From: Paramyrothecium sp. XJ0827 | Lineage: Eukaryota; Ascomycota; Sordariomycetes; Hypocreales; Stachybotryaceae | Assembly: GCA_020881915.1 (NCBI GenBank) | Contig: JAJFPB010000007.1 | Span: 62,001-126,000 of the forward strand | DNA: 64,000 nucleotides | Reading direction: 5' to 3' | Shown: in pieces, positions 1-10,857 of the stretch | Layout: each line of letters opens with the position of its first letter | How positions within the stretch are numbered: the stretch's first letter is position 1 | Made by a program: the position numbers and the translations under genes | The notes under the pieces: model-generated | What the model was told of the DNA's origin: nothing | Databases searched by the model: none | What the model saw: only the letters and a program-made list of their open reading frames with translations

Positions 1-320
1 ACCGACAAGAGTCTGGAAGCTAAATTTCCCAAAAGCCCTCTATTGCAGCGTGTCACGGCCCGTAAAGAGACCACACCCTGGAAGGGAAGCGGTGAAGAAT
101 CGCATGCTGCAATCCAAGAAACTTATCCATCCCGTGGCGAGGCCCTTCTTCTCCAAGAGGCGTTCAGTGACCGGCCACATTGCCTTGTCCGTTCGATGCT
201 TTGGCAAGCTCGGCGTCGGCCACGACCGATTCCCCTCTTTCTAGTTGATGGCAGGTCCCAATTAGAAGCTTGTATTGGGAAGATAGGAACCATCTCAAGT
301 TTATCCCCCTTCTGCTTGCC
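1..320. other. Left-edge stretch without a recognised gene
   Basis: Open frames here start at non-ATG codons or are short, and none resembles a known family. It probably holds the promoter and 5' leader of the GTPase gene that follows. Confidence 0.4.
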
Positions 321-1840
321 ATGAGCTTGCCAGGTGCCTGGCCGGACGGTGATCCCGAGTCGCACTCGCGCACAGGGCCAATGGCGCCCAAACAAAGAGG
401 GCGGCGGCCGGCTCGACAGCCATCGAGCGATGGCGGGGCCGTTGTCATTGCTGTGATGGGGGTCACTGGCGCTGGCAAGAGCACCTTCGTCAAGATTGTC
501 ACAGGACAAGAGAGTGTCAGCGTTGGGGACACCCTCTCATCTAGTAAGTACAATATTAGGTCATTACGGCGACGGCCTATTCCGCCTAGCGAGAGCGCCC
601 TTTGCTGACTCTACTGGCACGCAAGACACCTCACAGGTCGCCGCCTACGAATTACGCCACAAGGGCGTCCGATACATTCTCGTCGATACACCGGGCTTCA
701 ACGACACGGACCAACCTGATAGCGAGGTCACGACTGTGATCCTGACCTGGCTAAAGGAGTCGTTCGAGGCTAGCACCCAGCTCAATGGCGTCATTTACTT
801 GCACCGCATCATTGACCCGCGCATGTCAGGCTCGGCCTTGAGAAATACACGTATGTTCCGAAAACTCGTCGGCAGCGACGGCTTCGGGAATGTCGTCCTA
901 GCCACCACCTTCTGGGGCACCGTTCCGGAGAGGATTGGTGCCAGGCGGGAGGAAGAGTTGCGTAGCAACCCCGATTTCTGGGGTTCCATGGTGGAAAAAG
1001 GCGCCAAAATGGAGCGGCTTCAGAACACCCGCGCGTCAGGTCTTGAGCTGCTTGAGAAGATGGCCCGGCAGGGGAAATTCGTTCTCGATGTCCAAGACAA
1101 GATCGTCAATCAGGGCAAGTCGTTGGACGAGACGGAGGTGTTGCCGGAACAGATGGCACAAACTAAGGAGCTCCGACGCACCCTCGAGGCGCAGCGGCTG
1201 ATGGAGGAGGAGCGCCTGCGCCAAGAGCTGCGGCGACAAGAATGGGCCCGCCAGGAACAGCTCCGGCGCGAGTGGCGCGAGATGGAGCAGCGACGTGCCG
1301 CCGAGCAGCGGGCGGAGAAACAGCGGCAGGCTGAGGAACGACGCCGGGCTGAGGAGCAGCACCGACGCGAGGAAGTGGAGCTACGGCAGGAGCTGGAACG
1401 ACAGGAGCGGCGGCAGGGCAAGCAGGCGGCGGAACTGCGACGCCGGGTCGAGGTCGAGGAGAAGCGGAGACGGGAGGAGGAAGCGGTTATACGGCGACGC
1501 TTCCAGGCGGCCTACACATGCATCGGATACGAAGCTAAATGGCCGTGTGACAAGTGCAAGGGCAGCATCACTGCCTACTCCTCATACTATCGTGAGTTTC
1601 TCTCCTCCCTGCCGGCACGGCTTCTCCTCTTTAAAGCCGCCGCCTCGTGAGCCTGACGGTATTCGAGTAATACACTTACGACGCGCGCTAATACGCCATT
1701 CCACAGACTGCTGCTTCTGTGATGGCGATCGGTATTTCCAGTGTGGCAAATGCGGCGGCAACTGCGGGGTGAGCACGCATCCGTGGATGAAAAAGCGTCA
1801 AGTTCCTATCAAGGCGGATGACGTCTGCATAGTGATGTAA
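321..1840 (+). CDS. AIG1-like GTPase with coiled coil, Cys-rich tail and CaaX box
   Basis: Putative P-loop GTPase of the AIG1/GIMAP type, probably membrane-attached; its role is unknown. Exons 321-543, 626-1591 and 1707-1840 give 440 residues. Seen directly: G1 loop GVTGAGKST (residues 47-55), G3 DTPGFNDT, and ATTFWG where classical GTPases have [NT]KxD. These are followed by a roughly 120-residue Arg/Glu/Gln-rich helix expected to form a coiled coil, then cysteine pairs (CDKC, CCFC, CGKC, GGNC) and the final residues CIVM, a typical CaaX prenylation box. The first intron is phase 1, at the same codon as in the three related genes nearby. Its acceptor is a weak AAG (624-625), chosen because it aligns exactly with the relatives; a TAG at 588-589 would add 12 residues in frame. 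ATG 381 is an alternative start. The next gene converges on it. Confidence 0.75.
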
Positions 1841-2134
1841 GAAGATGTGCCGACATAGTAGAAACCTCAGTATGGAGGAGGACAATTCATCACCCATCGT
1901 CTTATAGCGTATTACATGGAAATGGTCTCCTAAGATTGGCATACATAGTTTTCCCTAGCTGCCGGTTTCCAACCATAGAACCGATTCGTTGAGCCAACCT
2001 TGGCGCCTGCCCCTTCAATGCTAGTAATGCTCCCTTGGTCGCGACCCACCGTCGTAGCGGCGACCGTGCGACTGACGATGATGACTCCCGGTATGCCCGC
2101 CGCTGCGCCTGCCACTATGTCCGCTGCTATGACG

Positions 2135-2510
2135 TCAATGGTTTCTGTGGTGGCCCTCGCCATAATCCAGACGATTATCGTCTTCGCTCTGGTCGCCCGC
2201 AACGAACATGACGAGGCCGCGATAAAAGGTGACGATGGGGTTGGCCTGACGCTTCTTCTGACTCCGGCGCAGTCCGGACGCGATCTTGCGCTCCAGCTCA
2301 GCCTGCTGCTGAAGCAGGAGGAGCTCGCGTTCGCTCGCTCGGGCGTGCTCTTTCTGAATCTCTGTCTCCCTCTGATGCCCGAGCAGTATCTGCTGATACT
2401 GCATGTCGCGGCGATGCTCGGCTTTAGCGTTGCTGAGCTCGCGGCGGACGCTTCCCAGCTGATCTTGAAGCATCGTGAGCTCACGCGAGACGGCGGCCAC
2501 CATATCGGGC

Positions 2511-2549
<39 letters not shown>

Positions 2550-3762
2550 GCATCGAGAGTGTTTGCCAGGACCTGATACTGCGCGTCCTTTTCGTGAGCG
2601 AGCTGTTGCAACGAGACGTTGAGCTTCTGCCAGTCAGCGTTGCGCTGCGCGGCGCGCGCTTCGGCCTGCTCCTTCTCACGGCGGAGGAGCTCGAATGTCT
2701 CAGCGTCCTTCTCCCGCAGAGCAAGCGCCATGCTCTCCTGGTACTCGGCTAGGTCGGATTCGAAGCGGCGGCGCGCCTCAAGCATCCCGGCCTGCACGAA
2801 CTGGCCCGCTGCTGTCTCGTCTAGTTTCTTGCCCTCGTCGACCATCTGCACCTGGATGTCGAGAACAACACTACCAGGAGAGTTGCCATTGTAGATCGGT
2901 TCTACGAGGCTGTCGACTATGCGGCTGGCTGACTCAGAGCTGCCGTCGTGGCGCACGATGCGTTTGATCATGGCGCCCCAGAACTCGGGCCGCTGCAGCT
3001 CCTTCTCGCGACGGTTGCCGACCTCGCGTCCTTCTTCGGTGTGATCAAGTCCATCCCACATGGTAGTCGTTAAAACGACGCTCGCCATGCCACGCTCACC
3101 ACATAGCTTCTGGAACATGTGTAGATTCTTCACAGCTGAGCCCTGCATCCGTGGGTCGGTGATGCGATGTAGGTATATGATGCCGGCGAGGCGCACACGC
3201 TTGGTGTAGATAGTGGCTAGGAAGAAAGCAATGTCCTTGAGGATCTCGGTGTCAGATCGCGTTGTGTCGTCAAAACCGGGTGTATCGATGAGATAGATAG
3301 ATCGGTCGCCGAGGGTGAAGCTGTAGACACCGATGTCGACGGTACCTGTAGGGAATTGCTTTAGTATCGAGAATTCGCCTACTTCAGGGGCAAGAAACGT
3401 ACACGAATTTAGGGAGTGCCCGACCTGCACCGGCTGCTCCGCGAGTAGGGAAATAAAGGTGCTTTTGCCGGAGCCCGTCACGCCCATAATCGCAATAACG
3501 ATGTCGCCGTCGCTATCCAGAATTACGCTGTTAGTGATAATCCATCCCTCAAATACGTAAAAAAGGCGGGGAAAGTAACTAACCTTGGAGAGATAACCTC
3601 TTTGCCATCAACTTCGACATCGTCTTCATCACCTGTGCCCACGCCGGGCTCGGAGTCCGACTCCACAACGAGCCCGGCTCCTACTTCACCGGTATTCCTG
3701 GTCTCTTCGTTCGAAACCATCCCCATTTCTCCGCGATTATACTTAATCTCGGCCGCATTCAT
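2135..3762 (-). CDS. AIG1-like GTPase with polyglutamine and coiled-coil tail
   Basis: Second AIG1-like GTPase, 499 residues from exons 3762-3584, 3512-3403 and 3345-2135. An acidic N-terminus of about 60 residues precedes the G1 loop GVTGSGKST (70-78). G3 DTPGFDDT and the TTTMWDG motif follow, as in the neighbours. The C-terminal half is charged and helical with a run of 12 Gln. It ends in a short hydrophobic segment (VTFYRGLVMFVAG) and an acidic/His tail, without the CaaX box of its neighbours. The 57-nt intron 3402-3346 (GTACGT...CTACAG) is a multiple of three without a stop, so it can be read through. Removing it makes the protein align with its relatives and puts the intron at the shared phase-1 site. 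It is divergent from the GTPase at 4559, with 796 bp between the starts. Confidence 0.75.
2513..2548. repeat. CTG/CAG trinucleotide microsatellite (polyglutamine)
   Basis: On the plus strand, one CTG and one TTG are followed by ten uninterrupted CTG units. On the coding (minus) strand this gives 12 consecutive Gln codons inside the coiled-coil part of the GTPase. Such tracts are prone to length change between strains. Confidence 0.95.
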
Positions 3763-4558
3763 TCTGACTTTGGGTGGCCTGGATATCTAGTGGACAAATA
3801 AACAAACGAGCAGCAGCAAGCAGAACACAACTTCAACGAAACTTCTATTAGAGCACTCACATGTGGTTAGGAAACTGGAGGAGATGAACAGCACAGAGAC
3901 GTGCGAAGCGGGTGAGCATCCAGAGCGAGCGACCCCGTATCTCAGTGCGGCTCGCGAAATATAACACTCGCACTGGTCTAGACCTTTAACTGGAAACCTT
4001 CCCGCCGCGTGGCGGTGATTATGCATCTGCGTGTGCGAGGAAAGCTAGGTTGCCAGCCCGTGCAGTGCAAGTGGTCGCGCCTCGACCTCTCAATCACTCC
4101 ACTGTACGTAAGTGCGAGAAAGCCAAGATTGGGCCCATTAAGGTAAATCGCCACTATCGGGCCCAAAATATATGGCACGTCATGTTCTAGACTAAGAAAA
4201 TGTTTAAAAGAAAAAAAAAAGTAAAAGGGGAAACAACGCGATCCTGAATGCGGCGATCCGGAGGCAGGCTGGAGGAGGGCCGGCAAAAGCGACTAGTGCT
4301 GCACGTCGCGGCAGCAGACCTACACATCCAGCACAGGGCTGGACCGTCCCAAAGTCACTGTTGCGCCAATACCCGTGTACCACAAACGCCTCGACCGCGT
4401 GTCCAGCCGTTGATATCAAGGATGCATCGCCTTTCGTATATGTAGGCGTTGGCCTGCTCTCTCCCTCTCCACCACGCGACCGCACGACTTGACATCACTT
4501 CACTCGCATTTCGCGCATCCCATCTTGCACTAGAATTGTCTCACCCATTCTTCACCCT
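3763..4558. promoter_or_regulatory. Divergent intergenic region between two GTPase genes
   Basis: About 0.8 kb between two head-to-head GTPase starts (ATG 3762 on minus, ATG 4559 on plus). No coding sequence could be supported. It is presumably a shared, bidirectional promoter. An A-rich run lies at about 4207-4220. No specific operator was recognised. Confidence 0.5.
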
Positions 4559-6014
4559 ATGAACCTCCTCAAGGAAAATAAACCTCAAGTAGGCGGCAGT
4601 ATGGTCAAAGCCATAACGCTGGGCGAAGAGCCGTCCGGGCCACCGCCATACGATAACGGCTTCGGCCTCGGAAGCCAGCCGCAGGCTGGCGACAGCGGAT
4701 CGTCGGAGAGGAAATGTCTCCCAAACGAAAATTCCACTGCTGCTACCAACGCGAAGCCCAGGCCTATTCTGAAGTAAGGGTCCTGCTAATTTTGCACACC
4801 GGATTCACGTCCTGACTGACTGTCCCAGGCCCGATGATACTGTAGTCGCCGTTATGGGTATCACCGGGGCTGGCAAGACTACCTTCATATCCCACTTTGC
4901 CCCAGAAGCCAGGGTTGGCCATACGCTCGAGGGATGTAAGTGAAAATAGCGCCACACGCTTCCCAGCCGCTGTTCCGGCGACTTCAAGAAGAATAACAGA
5001 GCTTGACCTTGCGATGCAAGCTAACCATTGTAACTGAATCACATAGGCACATCGGAAGTGGAAATCCACGAGATCGCCGTGGACCAGCGCAAGATCTACT
5101 TAATCGACACGCCAGGATTCGATGACACTTACCGCTCCGACACGGATATTCTACGCGAGGTGGCCAATTGGCTCAATACCGCGTACAATAACCACATCAA
5201 GCTGGCTGGAATAATCTACCTTCACCGTATCATTGACAATCGGATGAGCGGGTCGGCGATGAGGAACCTGCGCATGTTCAAGAGGCTCTGCGGTGACGAC
5301 GCCCTCTCGTGTGTCGTCCTCGCCACCACCATGTGGAACCAGGTGTCGGCCGAGGACGGAGCCAGGCGCGAGAGCGAGCTCAGCACCCGGCCTGAATTCT
5401 GGGCCGGCATGCTCAGCAAGGACAGCAAAGTGATGCGCCAGGATAACGGGGCCATCTCGGCCCAGCAGATCCTGCAGTATATCCTCTCCCAGCGGCGCCG
5501 CATCAGCCTCGACATCCAGCGCGAGATGGCCGACGGCAAGACACTCGACGAGACCGCTGCAGGCCGCGAGGTCCAGGCCGAGATGGAGGCCATTAAGCGC
5601 AAGTACGAGCAGGAGATGGCTAACCTGCGCGAGGAGATGGAGGAGGCGCGTCGCGACCACGACGTGCGCGCCCAGGAAGAGATTGCCGCCATCCGGGCCG
5701 AGATGGAAGAGAAGCTGCACAAAGACCGTGAGGACCGTGAGCGCATGCGCGTTGACATGGAGGAACTGCATGCCCAGCGCTCCGAAGAGCTAGCACGTGA
5801 GCGCGACAGCGCCCACGAGCGCGAGCTGCAGTGGCTTGAGGAGAAGCACGCCGTCGAGGCCCGGTACGAGGCCGAGAAGGCCCGGAATCAGTCCGAAGCC
5901 GCCCTCATGGAGCTCCAGCTGCAGCTCGCCGTTAAGAATGCCGACAACGCTAGGCTTGAGCGCGAGGCGGCTGAGCGTAAGCGGAAGGAGGAAGAGAGCT
6001 GCTTCGTCATGTAG
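4559..6014 (+). CDS. AIG1-like GTPase with coiled-coil tail and CaaX box
   Basis: Third AIG1-like GTPase, 429 residues from exons 4559-4773, 4829-4935 and 5047-6014, the clearest gene model of the group. A Pro/Gly-rich N-terminus of about 75 residues precedes G1 GITGAGKTT (82-90). G3 is DTPGFDDT (from residue 128). The LHRIIDNRMSGSA block and the ATTMWN motif follow as in the relatives. From about residue 270 the chain is Glu/Arg/Ala-rich heptad sequence, a likely coiled coil. The last four residues are CFVM, a CaaX box, so farnesylation and membrane attachment are likely. The second intron is phase 1, directly after the G1 region, matching its paralogues. Known AIG1/GIMAP proteins are membrane-bound GTPases linked to immunity in plants and vertebrates; a like role here is inference. 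Confidence 0.85.
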
Positions 6015-6824
6015 TATGTTTGCTGGGAACGGATCGCTCTTCGAAGCATCGAAGCTCCTGCTCGAGGCCCAAGCCCGCAATTTCCACATGGTACAAGTTA
6101 ACGACTAAATTATGTGTACTCCAGAATGACATAAGTTCTCTCCCATTACTCAAATGATCTATGAACACTAAACAACGCCATCTTTATTACAAAGCAATAT
6201 CCATATTATATAAGGTATGGGTTTTGTCGATATAAATTTCGAGTGAAACTTATTATTGCCGAAGGTTTACCATAAGTTATGCAGAACCTTGGTCTGCCTT
6301 GCACCTCAGCTCACGGGAGGGCCGACAGCGCCATCCTCCACAGCAGAGTTTTCTTGGTTCCCAATAGCTACCATGCGTGGAACTGTGGCATCAACCTTAT
6401 GCATGGCGTTTCGACTTGAACTAAGAGGCCACCACGTATAGATAACATTCGCCATAGATGCCGCCACGGCAATTATATAATTAGGAGCCCATACCTAAAA
6501 GTAATCCTAAGATTCCTGGAGAACTAATCTCTTGAAAGAGTTAAAGACAAATTTAACAGAATTATTGTAAGAAAGGATGCTAACATAGTGGGGATACATA
6601 AAGCTCAGATCACCAAGGTCACCACTTAATATTACTTCTGAGCCAGTCGCCATTATCGCAGAGCCAAGTCGCGGGTGGTGAGGATGCCAACCGGCGGCTT
6701 GACAGAGATATACTCGCCCAATGGCAGTGATGAGGTCGAAGACCTTACTGTCCAACTTGAGTGCGTCTATCTTGCTCACATCAGACGGGTACCCTATCAC
6801 AGACTAGACTTAACATAGCTCAGT
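6015..6824. other. Intergenic stretch before the NLR gene
   Basis: About 0.8 kb with no supportable gene. The hydrolase domain that follows starts close to its conserved core, so a short upstream exon spliced to the acceptor-like AG at 6822-6823 could lie here, but none was recognised. Confidence 0.4.
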
Positions 6825-9800
6825 ATGATCTTCGTTCACGGGCTCAATCCCAAAGCATCTCAAAATCATGGCCGGCAGACGTGGACGCATGCAAGCAAGA
6901 TATTTTGGCCTGGCGATATCCTGCCGAAGTTGTTGCCTAAAACAAGAATTTTCTTGTTTGAATACAATTCTCAAGTTGCCGGTTCTGGAGCTGGGAGCCT
7001 AAGCATCAACGACCATGCAGATAGCCTGTTAGATTGTTATAGAGCAGTCAGGAGCTCTTCTAATTATCCCATCATGTTCATCTGCCATAGCCTGGGTGGG
7101 CTAGTGGTGAAGCAGGCCCTGGTTCGAGCAACAATTCGCAGCCCAAGCGACCCAGGAATGAAAAAATATCAAGCTCCGGACTTATGGCCTGATATTCTTC
7201 AGTACTCCGCACCGCGGTGGTAGTGGCGTCAATGTCGGCGAGGTGGTGGAGAAAGTAGTAAAGACGTTCGTGGGGGGCGGCAGCAACAGTTTGTTGCAGT
7301 CTCCGAAGAAGGGTGGCCAGTTATCGGTAAACGCCCAGGATAATTTCCGGTCCCTGATTGAGGATTTTCGGTATATCAGTATCATCGAGGGCCGGCCGAA
7401 ACGGGGTGTGGGCATTGTCGTGCCTCGTGAGTCTGGAACGCTTGGGGCCGACATGAGACGTGAAACAGTCATCTCTATCGATGCGGACCATTCCAAGATG
7501 TGTAAGTTTGATAGTGATGCCGGAATCTTCATGCCTATCAAGCACTACCTAGTCCAAATGGCATCACGGGCAGTTCAAGAGAGTTTAACTGGCTGGAGAA
7601 GTTCCATCGGTCTGGGGTCAAGCAGCAGCCTTAGACCTGCCAATGTCGACCACGGTGGCCATGAAAATCCACAAACATCTCAGTCAAGAAATTATAGACT
7701 TGTCGAGGACGACACAACATTGCAATGTATTGCATCTCTTAAAACATCAAATCAGCCATATAAACTCCGCCAACACACTTCTCAAATAACCCCAGGAACC
7801 TGCGTATGGGTCAGGACTAATCCGACGTACATGCAATGGGCACAAAGTCAATCTCCACAACTGCTGTGGATAACTGGGTTGCCAGGTTATGGGAAAACAA
7901 CACTTGCCTCATTCCTTGTTACAGAGCTGCAAGACTGTGGGCACATTGTTCTATACTTCTTCTGCGACAAGTCACACACTGGGTCTAGTGGAAATCTCAT
8001 AGCGATACTGCAAAGCCTGGTTCTGCAGCTTGCTCAGCTACAGCTCAGGCAGCAGGACGAGGTTCTTGCGGTCTTGCTCAATGCTCTCCGCGTGAGAAAG
8101 TTCCAAACCGATCAGCAGAAATCGGGGTTCTCGTGGACTTGGTCCGATCTATGGACGACTCTTACAGAAATGTTATGGAAATTGGATTCTGAAACCAAGA
8201 TCGCCATCATTATAGACGCACTCGATGAATGCGACGAGGAGTCAAAGTCAGCACAAAATTGCGTGTCGGCGCTTATCTCTTTCTTGATGGAGGAGCATCC
8301 GCCACTGACAAGTCCCTCTATCAAGGCTTTAGTCACGTGTCGCCAGATTGATTCATCAATAACTGATACCTACGACAAATCTTCCGTCTGGCATAAAGCC
8401 ATTGAAATCACGCCGCAAATGACAGCTGATGACATAAATACTGTCGTGAAGAGCAAGGTTGCAAAGCTCCGTCAAGTGAAGGGGATCAGCGAAAGGAATG
8501 CAAGAGAGCTAGAGGAGTCAATTTTGCAACATTCCAAGGGCATGTTTCTTTGGGTATCCCTGACTATTTCACAACTACGTACTGCAAGATTTGGTTCCAA
8601 TGCCATTGGAAGTATGTTTCTTCCTTTTGGGCTGAACCAACTCTACCAGGCGATTCTGCAGGAGTCAGATGTCTCGAGACTTGAGGATACACACTTGATT
8701 CTCTCACTTCTTATGTGCTCTACAAGACCACTCAAATTGTCAGAACCTCAAACACTGCTCGAAAGCTATTCCGGTAGTAAATGGGATGGGCTGAGAGGGG
8801 ATGTTAGTCTTCTGTGTGGGCCACTAGTTTCGATTCAAGATGATGGTGTCCTCCACTTGGTCCACGACTCTGTAAGAACATTCCTAATCTCATTTGAGGT
8901 GGAGTTCCCGAAAGCACAGACAAAGAGAAAACCGCTCATAAACATGGTGAGCGCCGAATCAATGATGGCATCGGCATGTCTTTCATACCTTAAAAAGCAC
9001 TACAAAAAGGTGTCGCCACGAAAAACAAACTACCGGGCAAAAATGGATACCCTTCTAGGAAGTCTCGCTCTTCTAGAATATGCATATAGCTCTTGGTGTC
9101 ATCACATGAGTCGAGCAGATCCGGATCGCATAAAATGGCAGGAACTGCTGGATCAAAAGGAGCTGATAGAAACAATGTACCAGGTATCATATTACTTGCG
9201 GCTTCCGACGTCGAGAGATATTCCATGGCTTCCTGAGCAATCGGACCCTCTGACTTTTGCTTCATTCTTCGGCGTGGCTTAGCTTGCTAAGCTTCTATTA
9301 GATATTGCCAATCCCAGCCGGTTGGATGAAGGCAGGTCCCTTGGGTTACTGCTGGTGTTGGCCGCTGAGAACGAAAACTATTTTTGCATGGAAGAACTAC
9401 TAATGCATGGTGCGGATCCTAATTTTCAAGAGAAGCAAGGTTGGACTGCGCTTCATTGGACAGCTGCCAACGGCCAGCTACAGGCTGCTAGATTGCTATT
9501 AGCCATGGGAGCAAATGTCCTTGTAAAGGATAGTCGTGGTTATGATGCTGAACATTACGCTGCAAAGTCTGGCAATTGGGCTATTGTCTCTCTACTGCGT
9601 CAAAAGGTGCAGCAGCTTGTTAATCAGGGACTTACGGACTACGAATCGCACAGCGGAAGTGATAGTGACGTCGTCCAATCCACAGCCCAGCGGCTATCGA
9701 GTCTCAAACTTGATTCTGGAGACCTGGAAGGTGGAAACACAGGATTGGCAACACCCAGTCACATCAAGAGTCTCGAATCCAGACCTATCACCGAATCCCC

Positions 9801-10709
9801 TCCGCAGCTGCAAGATATCGTCATTGCGATAATGGGAGTGACCGGTTCAGGGAAAAGTTCTTTCATTTCGAGATGCACTGGAACTCAATATCATATTAAA
9901 GTGGGCCATCTCCTTACCTCCCGTAAGTCATCTTCCTATCATTGTGGGTATGCGAATAAAACTCAACGCATATAGAAACTGAGAAGATAACTCCATACGA
10001 CTTTCGTCTAGATGGGCTGAATATTACACTGGTTGATACCATTGGCTTTGACGACACATATCGATTTGAAACAGATATTCTGTGTGACCTCGCCCAGTGG
10101 CTAGAAGAGACATATACAAGAGGCTTCCAACTGACGGGCATCATATATCTCCACCGAATTACGGACAATCGGATGGGGGGATCAGCAATGAGGCAGTTGA
10201 AAATGTTTCGACGGTTATGTGGGAAAGATACGCTGAGAAATGTCTTGCTCGTGACAACAATGTGGGACTTGGTTCATCCTGATGAAGGGTTGAGGCGAGA
10301 GGGAGAGCTACGTACTGGACAGTCCTTCTGGGCTGGGATGATTCAGAGAGGATCCAGAATCTTACGGCACACTGGCGACGAGGACTCCGCCCTGAGAATT
10401 GTTCGTGCATTGCTACCACAAGATAAGGTCACGTTGCAGATACAACGGGAACTTGTTGACGAGGGCAAGACCCTGGCTGATACTGCTGCTGGGGCATTCG
10501 TTTATGAGAATCTTCAGCAGGCCGCCGCTCGACACCAAGAGGAGCTGAAACTCTTGAGGGAAGAAATGGCGGAGGCCATGCAAGCAAATGATAAGGGCTT
10601 GCAACTGGAGATTCAACTCATTGAAGACGAAAGTCGGGAACGCATACGACAATTTCAAGCGGAGAGGACAAAATTGATGTGTTCGAGGGGTTCCAGAGCA
10701 AAGGGTTAG
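6825..10709 (+). pseudogene. NLR fusion: SesB-like hydrolase, NACHT, ankyrin and AIG1-like GTPase, with two lesions
   Basis: One locus encoding, in order, a SesB-like alpha/beta hydrolase, a NACHT ATPase, ankyrin repeats and an AIG1-like GTPase with a short coiled coil. The hydrolase shows FVHGLN and the nucleophile elbow CHSLGG (Ser at residue 89). The NACHT part shows P-loop GLPGYGKTT at 7876-7902 and Walker B IIIDALDE near 8203-8240. The ankyrin segment is at about 9397-9612. The GTPase has G1 GVTGSGKSS at 9835-9861, G3 as DTIGFDDT and TTMWD. The ankyrin and G1 parts share one exon, so the fusion is not an assembly of two genes. A phase-1 intron (9923-9975) sits where the three free GTPases have theirs. 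Two lesions are visible: a frame change at the A6 run 7161-7166 inside the hydrolase, and an in-frame TAG at 9280-9282 between NACHT and ankyrin, where related proteins usually have Trp. Ignoring both, the frame would span about 1,276 codons. It may be a recent pseudogene, carry sequence errors, or be expressed in parts. Fungal NLRs of this kind act in non-self recognition and cell death. Confidence 0.8.
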
Positions 10710-10857
10710 GAGATACTTCAGGCCCACGCTTCACCAAAGAGGATAGTGCTGCAATTTAAACATCATCGAGACCGGGATACCAATAGTCAATTATTCCACG
10801 TGATATATCAAAAATATTGCCGATGGCCGGCGAAGTTACTAATCCTCAGGCAGAAGT

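Noticed and set aside
588..625. TAG at 588-589 as the acceptor of the first intron in the first GTPase
   Set aside because: It is in phase but adds 12 residues absent from all three relatives. The AAG at 624-625 gives an exact-length match between G1 and G3. RNA could reverse this choice.
2000..2752. 250-codon plus-strand frame opposite the second GTPase
   Set aside because: Its leucine runs are the complement of the polyglutamine and coiled-coil codons; the minus strand carries the conserved G motifs.
5151..5771. 206-codon open frame antisense to the third GTPase
   Set aside because: It is Leu/His/Ala-rich and arises as the shadow of a G+C-rich Glu/Arg-coding coiled coil. No splice pattern or family resemblance.
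7100..7200. An intron to explain the frame change in the NLR hydrolase domain
   Set aside because: There is no convincing donor, and hydrolase-like sequence is continuous on both sides of the A6 run, leaving no room for an intron of normal fungal length.
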